DNA of 64,000 bases from Nostoc sp. UHCC 0702 (GTDB lineage: Bacteria > Cyanobacteriota > Cyanobacteriia > Cyanobacteriales > Nostocaceae). Made by a program: the position numbers and the translations under genes. The stretch is taken from contig CP071065.1 in NCBI GenBank assembly GCA_017164015.1, forward strand, positions 7,469,501 to 7,533,500. Reading direction: 5' to 3'. Position 1 is the first letter of the stretch. Each line of letters opens with the position of its first letter. This document shows, one piece after another, positions 17,001-25,809 of this stretch. The notes beneath the pieces were generated by a model. The model was not told the DNA's origin. It saw nothing but the letters and a program-made list of their open reading frames with translations, and ran no database searches.

Positions 17001-19514
17001 TTAGTTGAAGATATTGAATCTGGCTATCGATTTGGTCAATTAGCGATCAATCTTTTGAGTCAATTTAACACCAAAGAAGTGACTTCAAAAGTGATGAACG
17101 GGTTTAATTGTCTGGTTAGGCATTGGCAGGAACATACTCAAGAAACCGTACAAGCGCTCTGGGAGGGTTATACCATTGGGTTAGAAACAGGAGATTTGGA
17201 ATTTGCAGGCATTAACATCCGTTACTACAATACTCATTTATATTTCCTTGGTCGAGAGCTTCATATTTTAGCCAAAGAGATGCGAACTCATACCCAGGCG
17301 CTCCAGCAAATTAAGCAAGAAAGAATTGCTCACCACAATGAAATTCAGAGGCAGAGGACTTTAAATTTATTGGGAGAGGTTGATGATGTCTTGTGTTTGA
17401 AAGGTGAAGCCTATGATGAAGAAGTGATGCTCCCCATCAGTATTGAAAACAATGATATGTTTGCACTGCTAGAATTTTATTTTACTAAGTTCCAACTCAG
17501 TTATCTGTTTGGCAAGTATGAACTGGCTCAGGGATATGCTGCCCAATTAGAGCAGTATGCCTCTGGTGGTCTATCAATGGTTATTTCTCGGCAATGCAAC
17601 TTTTACACATCTTTGGCACGCCTCGGTATTTATTTAGAGGTTAATCAAGACACACAAGCACAGATTCTCAATCAAGTCATTAATAATCAAGAAAAAATGC
17701 ATCTATGGGCAAACCATTGCCCAATGAATATTTTACATCAATACTATTTAGTAGAAGCTGAAAAATATCGAGTTTTAGGTAATAAATCTGAAGCCATTGA
17801 GTATTACGATCGCGCCATCGCCCTTGCTAAAGAGAACGGTTACATCCAAGAAGAAGCCTTAGCTAACGAACTAGCAGCTAAATTTTACCTCGACTGGGGC
17901 AAAGAGAAAGTCGCCGCAGGCTATATGCAGGAAGCCTACTACTGCTACGCTCGTTGGGGAGCCAAAGCTAAAACAGATGATTTAGAACAGCGCTATCCCC
18001 ATTTACTGCGCCCCATTCTCCAGCCAATTACCCAGCGGAGCTTAGACCCCCTGGAAACTCTGGCCTCGATCAGCAATGTCTCAATCTATAACTCTACAAA
18101 AACCAGTCGGTCTTCTAGTACGAACATCAATACTATTCTCGATTTTACCGCGATTTTTAAAGCCTCTCAGAGCCTTTCTAGCACAATTCAACTGCATGAA
18201 CTCATCCATCAACTCACCCAGATTCTTTTGCAACACTCAGGGGGCGATGGCTGTGCCTTAATTATGCCCAACCAGGCTTGTGAATGGCATTTTGTAGCCA
18301 TTGCTACATTAAATACCGTAGAACTGTGTAGCGAACCGCTGGAAGGTAATAATCACCTGCCTGTCAAGCTGATTCAGTACGTCAAAAACATTAAAGAAGT
18401 GGTGGTGATTGACGATCTTAAAACTGATCTGCCTGTCATTGATGATTACCTGATTCAGCAACAACCGAAGAGTGTGTTATGTTTGCCAATTCTCAATCAG
18501 GGTCAGTTAATTGCGATTCTCTATTTGAAGAATCGCACCACCAGTGGCGTGTTTACTAGCGATCGCATCATGATTCTCAACTTCCTCTGCACCCAAGCTG
18601 CCATTTCCCTAGAAAATGCTCGACTTTATCAACAAGCTCAAACTTATGCCCAGCAACTTGAACAATCACAACTCCAGATTGTCCAGAGTGAAAAAATGGC
18701 ATCTCTAGGCAACTTGGTAGCAGGTGTTGCCCACGAAATCAACAATCCCATCGGTTTCCTCAATGGCAGCATCAACAATGGTGAAGACTATGTACAGGAT
18801 TTACTCGCACATCTGGCGCTTTATCAACAACATTATCCCAACCCAGTCACACCAATCCAAGACCATGCCCAAGAGATTGACCTAGAATTTCTGAGTGAGG
18901 ACTTGCCAAAGTTACTAGATTCCATGAAAGGCGCAGCTGACCGCATGAAAGGCATCAGTACTAGTTTACGTACCTTCTCCCGTGCTGATACCGAACACAA
19001 AGTGAGTGCTAATCTCCATGACGGAATTGATAGCACCTTGCTAATCCTCAAATATCGTCTCAAAGCCAATGAATTTCGTCCGGCGATCAAAGTCATTCAA
19101 GAGTATGGTCTCTTAGCACTCGTTGAATGCTTCCCTGGGCAGTTAAACCAAGTATTTATGAATATTCTGGCTAATGCCATTGATATGTTTGATGAGATGG
19201 CAAAAACCCAATCCCCTCAAGAAATCGCTGCCAATTCGCAACAAATCACAATTCACACGGCAATGATTGAACATCAGGTTCAAATTCGCATTCGGGATAA
19301 TGGTAAGGGCATGACTGAAGATGTGAAAGCGCGAATTTTTGACCATTTATTTACAACTAAGGGTGTAGGAAAAGGTACGGGATTGGGATTAGCGATCGCT
19401 CGGCAAATTGTGGTGGAAAAACATGGTGGCAGCTTAGAGGTGCAATCTGAGGTGGGACGGGGAACAGAGTTCTTAATACAGCTTCCGATCAGGTGTTATA
19501 TCATGTCCGGTTGA
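14085..19514 (+). CDS. hybrid Ser/Thr kinase - STAND ATPase - GAF - histidine kinase
   Basis: 1809 aa, cytoplasmic, of the HstK type known from heterocystous cyanobacteria. Residues about 15-290: protein kinase with VVIKLL, the catalytic loop HKDVKPAN, DFS in place of DFG, and YISPEQ. About 305-620: PknK/MalT-like ATPase with Walker A GFSGIGKT (near 343) and Walker B LVMFLDD (near 467). About 640-1330: helical repeats. About 1353-1512: GAF. His1551 lies in the H-box VAHEINNPIG. C-terminal ATPase: N-box NILANAID, then DNGKG and GTGLGLAIA. A GAGG motif precedes the ATG. The last residues (CYIMSG) and the TGA stop are encoded by a miniature-element terminal repeat. Confidence 0.93.
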   Translation: MTTANSAPVIPRYAISSQLYAGSRTRVYRAIQEPEKLAVVIKLLTAEYPNFNELLQFRNQYTISKSLKIPGIIHPLSLETYRNGYILVMEDAGEISLREYLKTTNISNVDFLAIAIQLTNILHDLHQNRVIHKDVKPANILIHTQTKQVRLIDFSIASLLPKETQELKNPQVLEGTLAYISPEQTGRMNRGIDYRSDFYSLGVTFYELLTGKLPFISDDPMELVHCHIAKMPTALGNRELLNLNREEIPQVVSDIVMKLMAKNAEDRYQSALGLKYDLETCLEQLKETGKIRDFEIGQWDVCDRFLIPEKLYGRETEVATLLQAFERVANGNSEMILVAGFSGIGKTAVINEVHKPITREQGYFIKGKFDQFNRNIPLSAFVQAFQGLMGQLLSESDAQLAVWQSKILAAVGETGQVIVEVIPELERIIGKQPPVSELFGSAAQNRFNLLFQKFIQVFTTKEHPLVMFLDDLQWADSASLNLLQLLMSDASSGYLLILGAYRDNEVFPAHPLMLTLEKIQKVGAVVNTITLSPLGEMTVNQLVADTLSCPPELAQPLTRLVYQKTKGNPFFTTQFIRALYEDGWIEFQLDLGYWQCNMTAVRQLVLTDDVVEFMALQLQKLPMETQTVLKLAACIGNQFDLSTLAIVLEQSPIDAATHLWKALQEGLILPISETYKFFQSYDCDDSDRSSEIAVPYKFLHDRVQQAAYSLIPEAQKQATHLKIGQLLLKNIPAAEQDKKIFDIVNQLNYGFQLITELTKQEELAWLNLSAGSKARVTTAYTAAMEYATFGIKLLKADCWHSQYQLALELHNLGAEAAYLAGNFELMAKFIQTVLDSVQNPLDQVKVHEVQIQAYGAQNRAREAVKLGKEILKLLGIEFPENISNSDVQAAIHQIKPLLADRPIESLINLPLMTDKTYLAAMRILSNITTLAYQADPDLYPLVPLKQVSLSVQYGNSPQSAFGYVGYGIILCGLVEDIESGYRFGQLAINLLSQFNTKEVTSKVMNGFNCLVRHWQEHTQETVQALWEGYTIGLETGDLEFAGINIRYYNTHLYFLGRELHILAKEMRTHTQALQQIKQERIAHHNEIQRQRTLNLLGEVDDVLCLKGEAYDEEVMLPISIENNDMFALLEFYFTKFQLSYLFGKYELAQGYAAQLEQYASGGLSMVISRQCNFYTSLARLGIYLEVNQDTQAQILNQVINNQEKMHLWANHCPMNILHQYYLVEAEKYRVLGNKSEAIEYYDRAIALAKENGYIQEEALANELAAKFYLDWGKEKVAAGYMQEAYYCYARWGAKAKTDDLEQRYPHLLRPILQPITQRSLDPLETLASISNVSIYNSTKTSRSSSTNINTILDFTAIFKASQSLSSTIQLHELIHQLTQILLQHSGGDGCALIMPNQACEWHFVAIATLNTVELCSEPLEGNNHLPVKLIQYVKNIKEVVVIDDLKTDLPVIDDYLIQQQPKSVLCLPILNQGQLIAILYLKNRTTSGVFTSDRIMILNFLCTQAAISLENARLYQQAQTYAQQLEQSQLQIVQSEKMASLGNLVAGVAHEINNPIGFLNGSINNGEDYVQDLLAHLALYQQHYPNPVTPIQDHAQEIDLEFLSEDLPKLLDSMKGAADRMKGISTSLRTFSRADTEHKVSANLHDGIDSTLLILKYRLKANEFRPAIKVIQEYGLLALVECFPGQLNQVFMNILANAIDMFDEMAKTQSPQEIAANSQQITIHTAMIEHQVQIRIRDNGKGMTEDVKARIFDHLFTTKGVGKGTGLGLAIARQIVVEKHGGSLEVQSEVGRGTEFLIQLPIRCYIMSG

Positions 19515-19623
19515 TTACTTGTAAAACCGAAGTACCCCACCCCTAACCCCTCCTTGTTCACGGCGAGGGGTTAATGGTGGGTACAATAACTGTGGGATTC
19601 ATAACTAATTAACCGGACATGAT
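19498..19623. mobile_element. miniature element family M1, complete copy overlapping a gene end
   Basis: The left terminus ATATCATGTCCGGTTGATTA (19,498-19,517) and right terminus TAACTAATTAACCGGACATGAT (19,602-19,623, quoted here only as an end label) are near-perfect inverted repeats. The core is CCCC-rich then GGGG-rich, 126 bp in all. The kinase stop codon at 19,512-19,514 lies in the left terminus. The rest of 19,624-19,895 is AT-rich promoter-like sequence. Confidence 0.85.
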
Positions 19624-19895
19624 CTTGTTCATGTCACGCTTATTATCTATGTGGATTTTCTATCTGTTGTTTCACTTAGTAACCACCAATAAATTGTTAA
19701 AAATTCAACAAGTTCCATTTATAAATTAATCATAACGTTTATATAAAAATTCTATTTTTTAGTACTAATACTAAGTAAAAAAAAATAGTTATCTCATATA
19801 TTGTATATCAAAAGGTGAATCCCACCCCGGCATCACCAAGACTATACAAGAATTACAGACAATTTACAGCCGAAAAATGCTGAAGGAGTTTTAAT

Positions 19896-20531
19896 ATGAT
19901 GTTGCTATCTATAGAAAACATTGAGGATATACTGCGGTCAAAATTTTGTCAGCAAGTAGTTGAGCAGGGAATTAATGATGCAGTCAAGTTTTTGCAAAGT
20001 TGGTCATACCTTTCTAGCCAAGTAACACGATTGCATGGAGCAGCATTAGCTCGTATACATATTGCAGACATTCAATATTTATTAGCAGAAATCGCTTACG
20101 GTGAGTGTGGATTCGGAAATAAAGACAAAATTCACAGCAAGTTACTGAAGAACTTAATTAATCAATCTCCTTTTGCCTATTCCATTACTCAAGGATTAGA
20201 TACATCCTTTGTGCAGATATTTGAAGAAACAATCATCGAATTATCCAAGATGAGCCAGGACGAAGCTATTGGTTTTATTGTCGGATTAGAAGCTCCTGCT
20301 TATCAAATTTTGCAACTACTGAAACAAGCTTTGCTCAATGTTGGCATTTTGGAAATAGACATCAACAACTCTGAGTATTTTGTCATTCACAATGCTGTAG
20401 AGAAAGAACATCAAGAGTCAGGCCATGAAGCAATGGAAATTATTATGAATAGTGGATTTGAATTAAGTAAAATTCACAAGGGCGGTGACAAAGCAATTAA
20501 TTTTTTAATTATGATGATAGGTGATGCTTAA
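19896..20531 (+). CDS. heme-oxygenase-like diiron (HDO / iron-containing redox enzyme) protein
   Basis: 211 aa, all-helical. The segment LLAEIAYGECGFGNKDKIHS resembles the first metal-binding helix of heme-oxygenase-like oxidases (E, then Y-G-x-G, then H). Near residue 165-175, HNAVEKEHQESGHE resembles the third helix with its H-x3-E-x2-H ligands. Family members use a non-haem diiron centre to oxidise amino or fatty acids; the substrate here is unknown. A strong ribosome binding site AAGGAG lies about 12 bp before ATGATG. The DUF554 gene follows after about 30 bp and may be co-transcribed. Confidence 0.55.
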   Translation: MMLLSIENIEDILRSKFCQQVVEQGINDAVKFLQSWSYLSSQVTRLHGAALARIHIADIQYLLAEIAYGECGFGNKDKIHSKLLKNLINQSPFAYSITQGLDTSFVQIFEETIIELSKMSQDEAIGFIVGLEAPAYQILQLLKQALLNVGILEIDINNSEYFVIHNAVEKEHQESGHEAMEIIMNSGFELSKIHKGGDKAINFLIMMIGDA

Positions 20532-20562
20532 TAACTCATCGTTAACGGGGTAAATCTGACTC

Positions 20563-21306
20563 ATGACACTAGATTTTTGGGCAAAGACAAACGGCACTTG
20601 GATCAATGCCATCAGTGTTATTTTGGGTACGACTGGCGGTATGCTTTTGCAACACCGCCTTCCTTTGAGAATGCAGCGCATCATCACCCAAGGAGTAGCG
20701 TTGATTACCCTGTTCATCGGGTTCCAAATGGCTGGTAGCTTATTACAAGTCAAGAATAGCCGAATTGATGGGGTAGTATTAGGGCTACTCGCCATCATCA
20801 TCGGCGGACTTTTGGGCGAATGGTGGCAACTAGAAGAGAGACTTTATAGTGTGGGAGAGTTTTTGAAAGCACGTTTTCAAAAAAGTGGCTATTTTACAGA
20901 GGGGTTTGTTGCTAGTAGTTTAATATTTTGTGTGGGGCCAATGACTTTAATAGGCAGCCTCAACAACGGTTTAACCGGGAATAACACTGTGCTGATGTTG
21001 AAAGCTACAATGGATGGTATCACTTCCATCGCTCTTAGTAGTAGCTTTGGCGTTGGAGTAGGATTTTCATCTTTAGTAATTCTGATTTATCAAGGCGGTG
21101 TCTCGCTGTTAGCTGGATTTTTAGTTCAATCTCTACCAGATCCAACTCATAATCCCCACTTATTGCTGATCACTGGTGTGGGTGGTTTAACAATTGTAGG
21201 ACTGGGATGTAACTTATTAGAAGTATCTCAGGTGAGAGTAGCTTCTTTTCTACCAGCCTTGATCATTGCACCAGTTATCTATTTTTTTGTGGCGATAGCA
21301 AAATAA
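20563..21306 (+). CDS. DUF554 family membrane protein
   Basis: 247 aa, very hydrophobic, about seven membrane segments with Gly-rich helices (GTTGGMLLQHRLPLRMQRII, ILCGLLAIIIGGLLGEW-like region, GPMTLIGSLNNGLTGN). This is the typical DUF554/YdfK pattern at normal length. The family is a putative transporter of unknown substrate. It follows the diiron-protein gene by about 30 bp on the same strand. Confidence 0.88.
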   Translation: MTLDFWAKTNGTWINAISVILGTTGGMLLQHRLPLRMQRIITQGVALITLFIGFQMAGSLLQVKNSRIDGVVLGLLAIIIGGLLGEWWQLEERLYSVGEFLKARFQKSGYFTEGFVASSLIFCVGPMTLIGSLNNGLTGNNTVLMLKATMDGITSIALSSSFGVGVGFSSLVILIYQGGVSLLAGFLVQSLPDPTHNPHLLLITGVGGLTIVGLGCNLLEVSQVRVASFLPALIIAPVIYFFVAIAK

Positions 21307-21672
21307 TCACCAAGCTAAACAATTAGCCCTCTTTTATCACTTTCACCAGAGCATAAGCTAAGATGCTTACACCATAAGAATTTTAACAAAAAAGCTTGTT
21401 TTCAGCCATTCTAGAGCGAAAATAAACGCTCAAATGGCCGTTATATCTACAGTTGATATCATGTCCGGTTGATTAGTTGTCCGCAGCAAGCGATCCCAAA
21501 GTCCTTGCGGTTGCTACTCTTCTCCAAAAAAGCCGCGCTGTGCGTAGCTTACTTCCCCGAAGGGGTATGAGAACGCCCAACGGCGATCGCTCCACTTCTG
21601 GCGGATTCGCCATAAATACGGATATCGTAATGGTAAAATTACTATAGCTAAAAATCTGCTTTTTATCTCTGC
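21307..21672. other. intergenic region with a solo M1 end
   Basis: It contains a single M1 left terminus at about 21,454-21,475 (GATATCATGTCCGGTTGATTA form) without a partner. A degraded GC-rich segment with HIP1 sites, similar to the element at 7756-7938, follows (about 21,480-21,615). No gene is visible. The last 50 bp probably hold the promoter of the next gene. Confidence 0.6.
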
Positions 21673-22464
21673 GTGAAAACCGACAGCATATTTTATCGCC
21701 TATTTCAAGAATTCCCTAGCATCTTCTTTGAACTAATAGGCAACCCTCCCGAAACTGCAAATACCTATCAATTTGCTTCAGTTGAAATCAAACAAACAGC
21801 TTTTAGAATTGATGGTGTATTTCTGCCTACACAAGACGAAGAAAACCCAATTTATTTTGTAGAAGTCCAATTTCAAACCGACTTAGATATTTACTTGCGT
21901 CTGGTTTCGGAAATATTTTTATATTTGCGACAAAATAAACGTAAACATACTTGGCGAGGAGTAGTTATCTATCCTACTAGGAGTATTGATATAGGAGATA
22001 CAAAAGATTGTCACGAATTTTTTACTAGTCAGCGTGTGACGCAAATTTACTTGGATGAATTAGGCGACGCTGCATCACTACCAATAGGTATTGCTACGAT
22101 AAAATTAGTAATTGAAGAGTCAGATACAGCAATTACTACCGCTAGAGAATTAATCAACCGCACCAAACAAGCAGTAAATTTGGAACTGCCACAAAAACAA
22201 TTATTAGAATTAATAGAGACAATCTTAGTTTATAAATTTCCGAAAATGAGTCAAAAGGAGATAGAAGAAATGTTTAGTCTCAGTGAATTGAAGCAAACGC
22301 GGGTTTATCAAGAAGCTAGAAAAGAAGGTGAACAAAAAGCAAAATTAGAAGCTGTACCTAAGCTTTTAGCACTGGGTTTAACTACCGAACAGATATCGCA
22401 GGCGTTAGACTTGGCTATTGCACAAGTCCAGCAAGTAGCACAGCAAACACCCCCAAATCAATAG
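21673..22464 (+). CDS. Rpn family / DUF2887 putative recombination-promoting nuclease
   Basis: 263 aa from a GTG start (KTDSIFYRLFQEFPSIFFEL). The core shows the Rpn-type nuclease motifs: D in FRIDGVFLP, then IYFVEVQFQ (the E-x-Q strand), then LYLRQNK. The C-terminal part has the IETILVYKFPKMSQKEIEEM helix and a charged tail typical of mobile Rpn-like proteins. It is the intact counterpart of the fragment at 3261-3584. Its TAG stop lies 3 bp before a miniature element. Confidence 0.8.
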   Translation: MKTDSIFYRLFQEFPSIFFELIGNPPETANTYQFASVEIKQTAFRIDGVFLPTQDEENPIYFVEVQFQTDLDIYLRLVSEIFLYLRQNKRKHTWRGVVIYPTRSIDIGDTKDCHEFFTSQRVTQIYLDELGDAASLPIGIATIKLVIEESDTAITTARELINRTKQAVNLELPQKQLLELIETILVYKFPKMSQKEIEEMFSLSELKQTRVYQEARKEGEQKAKLEAVPKLLALGLTTEQISQALDLAIAQVQQVAQQTPPNQ

Positions 22465-22466
22465 TA

Positions 22467-22622
22467 ATATCAAGTTCGGCTAATTACTTACGATCTAGTC
22501 GGTTTGCTTGGTAATAGGTAATAGGTAATGGGTAATAGGTAATACTCAAAACCAATTACCAATTACCAATTCCCAATTACCGACCTCCACAGATATCATA
22601 AGTGTTTAAACGGACATGATAT
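22467..22622. mobile_element. miniature element family M2, full copy
   Basis: The left end ATATCAAGTTCGGCTAATTA and right end TTTAAACGGACATGATAT are imperfect inverted repeats related to the M1 ends. The body holds GGTAATAGG/GGTAATGGG units and their complement ACCAATTACC. An inverted relative lies at 34,324-34,511. Confidence 0.75.
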
Positions 22623-22623
22623 A

Positions 22624-22834
22624 ATACCAAGTTGCATTCAAAGATAGTAAGTAGGCAGGCATAATTAAATGTAATATGTCCGAAGCGAGGAACGAAGCAA
22701 TCGCTGCGGACTGGGATTGCTTCGTCGTTGCTCCTCCCTTCGGACAGTCCATATTATATTTATTTATACCCATCTACTTAGCTTCAAGGGTAAGGAAGCA
22801 GAAATTGTACTATGTCCAACCGCAACTTAGTATA
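22624..22834. mobile_element. long imperfect inverted repeat (possible miniature element)
   Basis: The ends TACCAAGTTGC and GCAACTTAGTA pair. Inside, AATATGTCCGAAG pairs with CTTCGGACAGTCCATATT and ACGAAGCAATC pairs with GATTGCTTCGT, so most of the 210 bp can fold into one long hairpin. No gene lies in it. The following 180 bp to the terminator is AT-rich without visible features. Confidence 0.6.
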
Positions 22835-23017
22835 AGGTAAACTTACTAAATTCATACATTTAGCAACTCTATATTTTTAAATATTACGAATGGTGTAACC
22901 GGGTTAAAATAGTGCATTAATAAACCACAAAGGCACAGAGATATTAGAATAAATTTATGCACTAAATTAGTCCGGTTGCACCACTACATTACTGCCCAAT
23001 TTCCTATTCTCCATGCT

Positions 23018-23046
23018 CAAAAACTCCATCCACAAGGGATGGAGCT
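23018..23046 (-). terminator. Rho-independent terminator
   Basis: On the minus strand GCTCCATCC, loop CTTGT, GGATGGAG is followed by TTTTT. It begins about 10 bp after the stop of the exported-protein gene, the position expected for its terminator. Confidence 0.85.
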
Positions 23047-23054
23047 TTTCATCT

Positions 23055-23654
23055 TCACTTTTTCAAAACCACTTGGAAGGAATTTAAATATCCGGTAATG
23101 GTTTTAGCTAATGTTTGATGCTGCTTTTTAGTAGTTATAGCCATTACTTGATATAAGCGTCCCTCAGCAACATACATCCTATTCTTGGTAATTTTTCCCC
23201 CAGAATTGATATACTCAATTTCTTTGCCAGGATGACCATTGGTACTACGAATGTTTCGCTGACGAATTAAATTACTTTTCGTAGTCTTTAAAGCCATATC
23301 TCGCGCATTGTTAAGTATTGTTTGGGCGTTAGTTAGTTCACCATAACTATAAGGAAAGTCATTGTAAGTAACTATATAGGCTACTTCCTGTTTTGGTGGT
23401 TGAACGATGAATGTTTCTAAGTTGATTTCCCCCATGTAAGTTTTTTGTAATTGAGTATTTCTATCGGGCTTTCCTGGCAGCAAAATAGTAAAGCGTCCAT
23501 CTGGGGCGGTGAATAACTTCCATTGTGGCTGTGCAGGTTTAACAGCAGTTAGTTTGTGGTGAGAGTTTGGTTTGGGTTGACGGGCTTCAACTAAGACAGA
23601 ATCACCACAGATCAAAGTGGCGATGATGAACGGCAACAAACGTCTGATTGTCAT
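23055..23654 (-). CDS. exported conserved hypothetical protein
   Basis: 199 aa. The N-terminus (MTIRRLLPFIIATLICGDSV) is a signal peptide with a likely cleavage near VEARQ. The mature part has WKLFTAPDGRFTILLPGKP and later VTYNDFPYSYG and GHPGKEIEYINSGG, a pattern seen in small secreted cyanobacterial proteins of unknown function. It is separated by 44 bp from glucokinase upstream on the same strand and ends in a clear terminator. Confidence 0.7.
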   Translation of the reverse strand: MTIRRLLPFIIATLICGDSVLVEARQPKPNSHHKLTAVKPAQPQWKLFTAPDGRFTILLPGKPDRNTQLQKTYMGEINLETFIVQPPKQEVAYIVTYNDFPYSYGELTNAQTILNNARDMALKTTKSNLIRQRNIRSTNGHPGKEIEYINSGGKITKNRMYVAEGRLYQVMAITTKKQHQTLAKTITGYLNSFQVVLKK

Positions 23655-23698
23655 ATTTTTGCCTTTTGGGATGCAGCAATTACTGATGATGCTAGTTG

Positions 23699-24724
23699 TT
23701 ATAACCTAGCAGCACATAAAGCGGCACCAATTAACCCAACATGAGGATTGAGAATAATATACACAGGTATTTCTTCGAGGAGGGGACGCATCCTACCTTT
23801 TTGAGTGAAGTTGAGTAAGAAATTGCTGTTTTGAATCAAGGGGAGTATTTTAGGTGCAATGCCACCAGCAATATACAAGCCGCCGTAAGGTAGGAGTTTG
23901 AGGGCAAGATTACCGGCTTCTGCACCGTAAGCGTCTATAAATAATTGCAAAGTTTGTTCCGAGAGGCGATCGCTTTTTTCTAGCGCAGCTTTACCAATAG
24001 CAGCACCAGGATCGACAGTTTTATCTTGCTGTCCGGTTTCTTGTTCCCAAGTTCTGACGATTTGAGCGATTTCTGGTGATTCGGCGGCGATTTTGCGATC
24101 GCGCAAAAATTGGTAAATTCCGACAATCCCCAATCCTGAAACTACTCGTTCTACAGAAACACGTTGGATATCATGTTTTTCTAGCAGGTATTTTAATAGC
24201 TGAAACTCTAATTCGTTACGCGGGGCAAAGTCAGTATGTCCACCTTCTGAGGGAAAAACTTGATAGTAATTTCCCTGCTTAATTAAAAATCCCTGTCCTA
24301 AGCCAGTACCAGCACCAATGATGGCAACGGGCGCTTCAGGTCTAAGTTTACCAGCTTGCAAAGTCAGCAAATCTTCTGGTTGTAAACCGAAAATACCATA
24401 ACCAATGGCAGCAAAGTCATTGATCAGGGTGACAGAGGCAATGCCTAATTCTTGTTGTAGGCGATCGCTATCTAAAAACCATACTAAATTAGTCAGTTTG
24501 GCAGTATTGTTGACAATAGGGCCTGCGATCGCAAAACAAGCTTTTTGTGGAGTTGCGGTGTTAGCTTTGACCAAAAACTGCTGCACCATCGGTACTAAAT
24601 CGAGAAAATCTCCACTGTGGTAACTTTCCTCAAAAATAGTATGTAACTTTGATGAATCTGATATTTCAACCAATCGCAAAATAGTTTTTGTGCCGCCGAT
24701 GTCACCTGCAAGTAACAATGTCAT
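23699..24724 (-). CDS. glk: glucokinase
   Basis: 341 aa, typical of the Glk (not ROK) family. The phosphate-binding motif LLAGDIGGTKT opens the protein, followed by NDFAAIGYG, IGAGTGLGQGF and the C-terminal GGIAPKILP and GLIGAALCAARL. It phosphorylates glucose to glucose 6-phosphate with ATP in the cytoplasm, feeding glycolysis and the oxidative pentose phosphate pathway. The histidine phosphatase gene lies 63 bp upstream on the same strand, and an exported-protein gene follows. Confidence 0.93.
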   Translation of the reverse strand: MTLLLAGDIGGTKTILRLVEISDSSKLHTIFEESYHSGDFLDLVPMVQQFLVKANTATPQKACFAIAGPIVNNTAKLTNLVWFLDSDRLQQELGIASVTLINDFAAIGYGIFGLQPEDLLTLQAGKLRPEAPVAIIGAGTGLGQGFLIKQGNYYQVFPSEGGHTDFAPRNELEFQLLKYLLEKHDIQRVSVERVVSGLGIVGIYQFLRDRKIAAESPEIAQIVRTWEQETGQQDKTVDPGAAIGKAALEKSDRLSEQTLQLFIDAYGAEAGNLALKLLPYGGLYIAGGIAPKILPLIQNSNFLLNFTQKGRMRPLLEEIPVYIILNPHVGLIGAALCAARL

Positions 24725-24787
24725 AATACTTATCAGTAATTAATTATTTTTTCTGGGCAGTATATCCAGGCTGGAAAAAGCAGGGAT

Positions 24788-25435
24788 TTAGGCAAATCGA
24801 ATTACTTCTTCAACCTGGCTGAGATGGGAAGTGTCTCCCTTAAGTTCTAGTAACCATTCTGGCCCCTGAAGCACCACTTTTACTAGAGAACACAGAGAAG
24901 CTTTTACTTCCATTTTGGCAGTTTCACCTACAAGCCCTATTGTCCCACCAAGCACGGATGCTCCATGTCCTACCAACAAGATATTTTCCGGAAAAAATTC
25001 AGCGGCTAGACATCTGGCTGTTTGTCCAGAACGTTCTCGCATTTTTTCGCGGGTTTCGGGATATTTGGCAGCAATGCGCGGTGTGTAGGTGATGTCAATT
25101 CTGGGGTATAATTCTGCTAATGCTGGTATTGACAGTCTTTCTGGTTCTTCTGTCATCCAATCTGGATTTAGCCATTCGCTTAAGCCTGTCTCTAATTTAA
25201 TGGGCAAGTCTAGCACTTGGGCGACTGCGTATGCTGTTTGTACAGTTCGCAAGAAGGGGGAAGCAAAAATATGAGCAATATTTTCTTTTTGCAAGCGTTT
25301 AGATAACTGCTGCGCCTGCACCATGCCATCATCAGACAAGGGTGGATCATAGCGTCGTTCTGCGGTGAGAAACCAATCAGGGTTTACAAAGTCGAGGCGG
25401 TTGGCGTGTCTTGCCATCCAGACTATTTGACTCAT
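24788..25435 (-). CDS. histidine phosphatase family protein (phosphoglycerate mutase-like)
   Basis: 215 aa. The active-site motif is RHANR (RHG in the classical family), with catalytic His near residue 10. PPLSDDGMVQAQQLSKRL, FASPFLRTVQTA and the second histidine motif LLVGHGASV follow in the expected order. Such proteins are acid phosphatases with varied substrates and true mutase activity is not implied. It is co-oriented with glk. Confidence 0.85.
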   Translation of the reverse strand: MSQIVWMARHANRLDFVNPDWFLTAERRYDPPLSDDGMVQAQQLSKRLQKENIAHIFASPFLRTVQTAYAVAQVLDLPIKLETGLSEWLNPDWMTEEPERLSIPALAELYPRIDITYTPRIAAKYPETREKMRERSGQTARCLAAEFFPENILLVGHGASVLGGTIGLVGETAKMEVKASLCSLVKVVLQGPEWLLELKGDTSHLSQVEEVIRFA

Positions 25436-25809
25436 GGGTTTAGATATTTAGCCGAATTGAATTCGCATTTACACATAGATAGACACCCAAAAGTGGGTTG
25501 CAAATATAAATATATAATAAATTTTGTAATACTTTGTAATTAATTAACCCGATCAGGCGGGTTTTGTTTGTGTTAGGACTTACGCAAGTGTCATATTTTT
25601 TTCGTTTGGGTTGTCAAAAGTCAAAAGTCAAAAGTCCAAAAAACCTGATTTTTGACCTTTGACTCTTGACTCAAGACACACGTCACAGAAAATATGTGTG
25701 CCAGTTGCGTAAGTCCTGTGTGTGCAAGATGAACCGCGATTTTTAATCGCCAGGGCTTTTAGCTGTTATGTTAAATCTACGTGTTTTTTCACGTTTCAAT
25801 TGCGATTGC
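25436..25809. other. intergenic region with an M3 miniature element
   Basis: Beyond the M3 element (25,575-25,717), a small hairpin AACCCG/CGGGTT followed by TTTTG lies at 25,546-25,565. It has a relative at about 52,042-52,061 and is more likely a dispersed repeat than a terminator. No gene is visible. Confidence 0.6.
25575..25717. mobile_element. miniature element family M3 (AGGACTTACGCA ends)
   Basis: AGGACTTACGCA at the left is inverted as TGCGTAAGTCCT at the right. The interior is built of GTCAAAA and TTTTGAC simple repeats that also pair with each other. A second copy at 36,975-37,488 carries two M1 elements inside. Confidence 0.8.

Noticed and set aside
25546..25565. Terminator-like AACCCG/CGGGTT hairpin with T-rich tail
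   Set aside because: No gene on the plus strand ends just before it, and a close relative lies at about 52,042; it is more likely a dispersed repeat.
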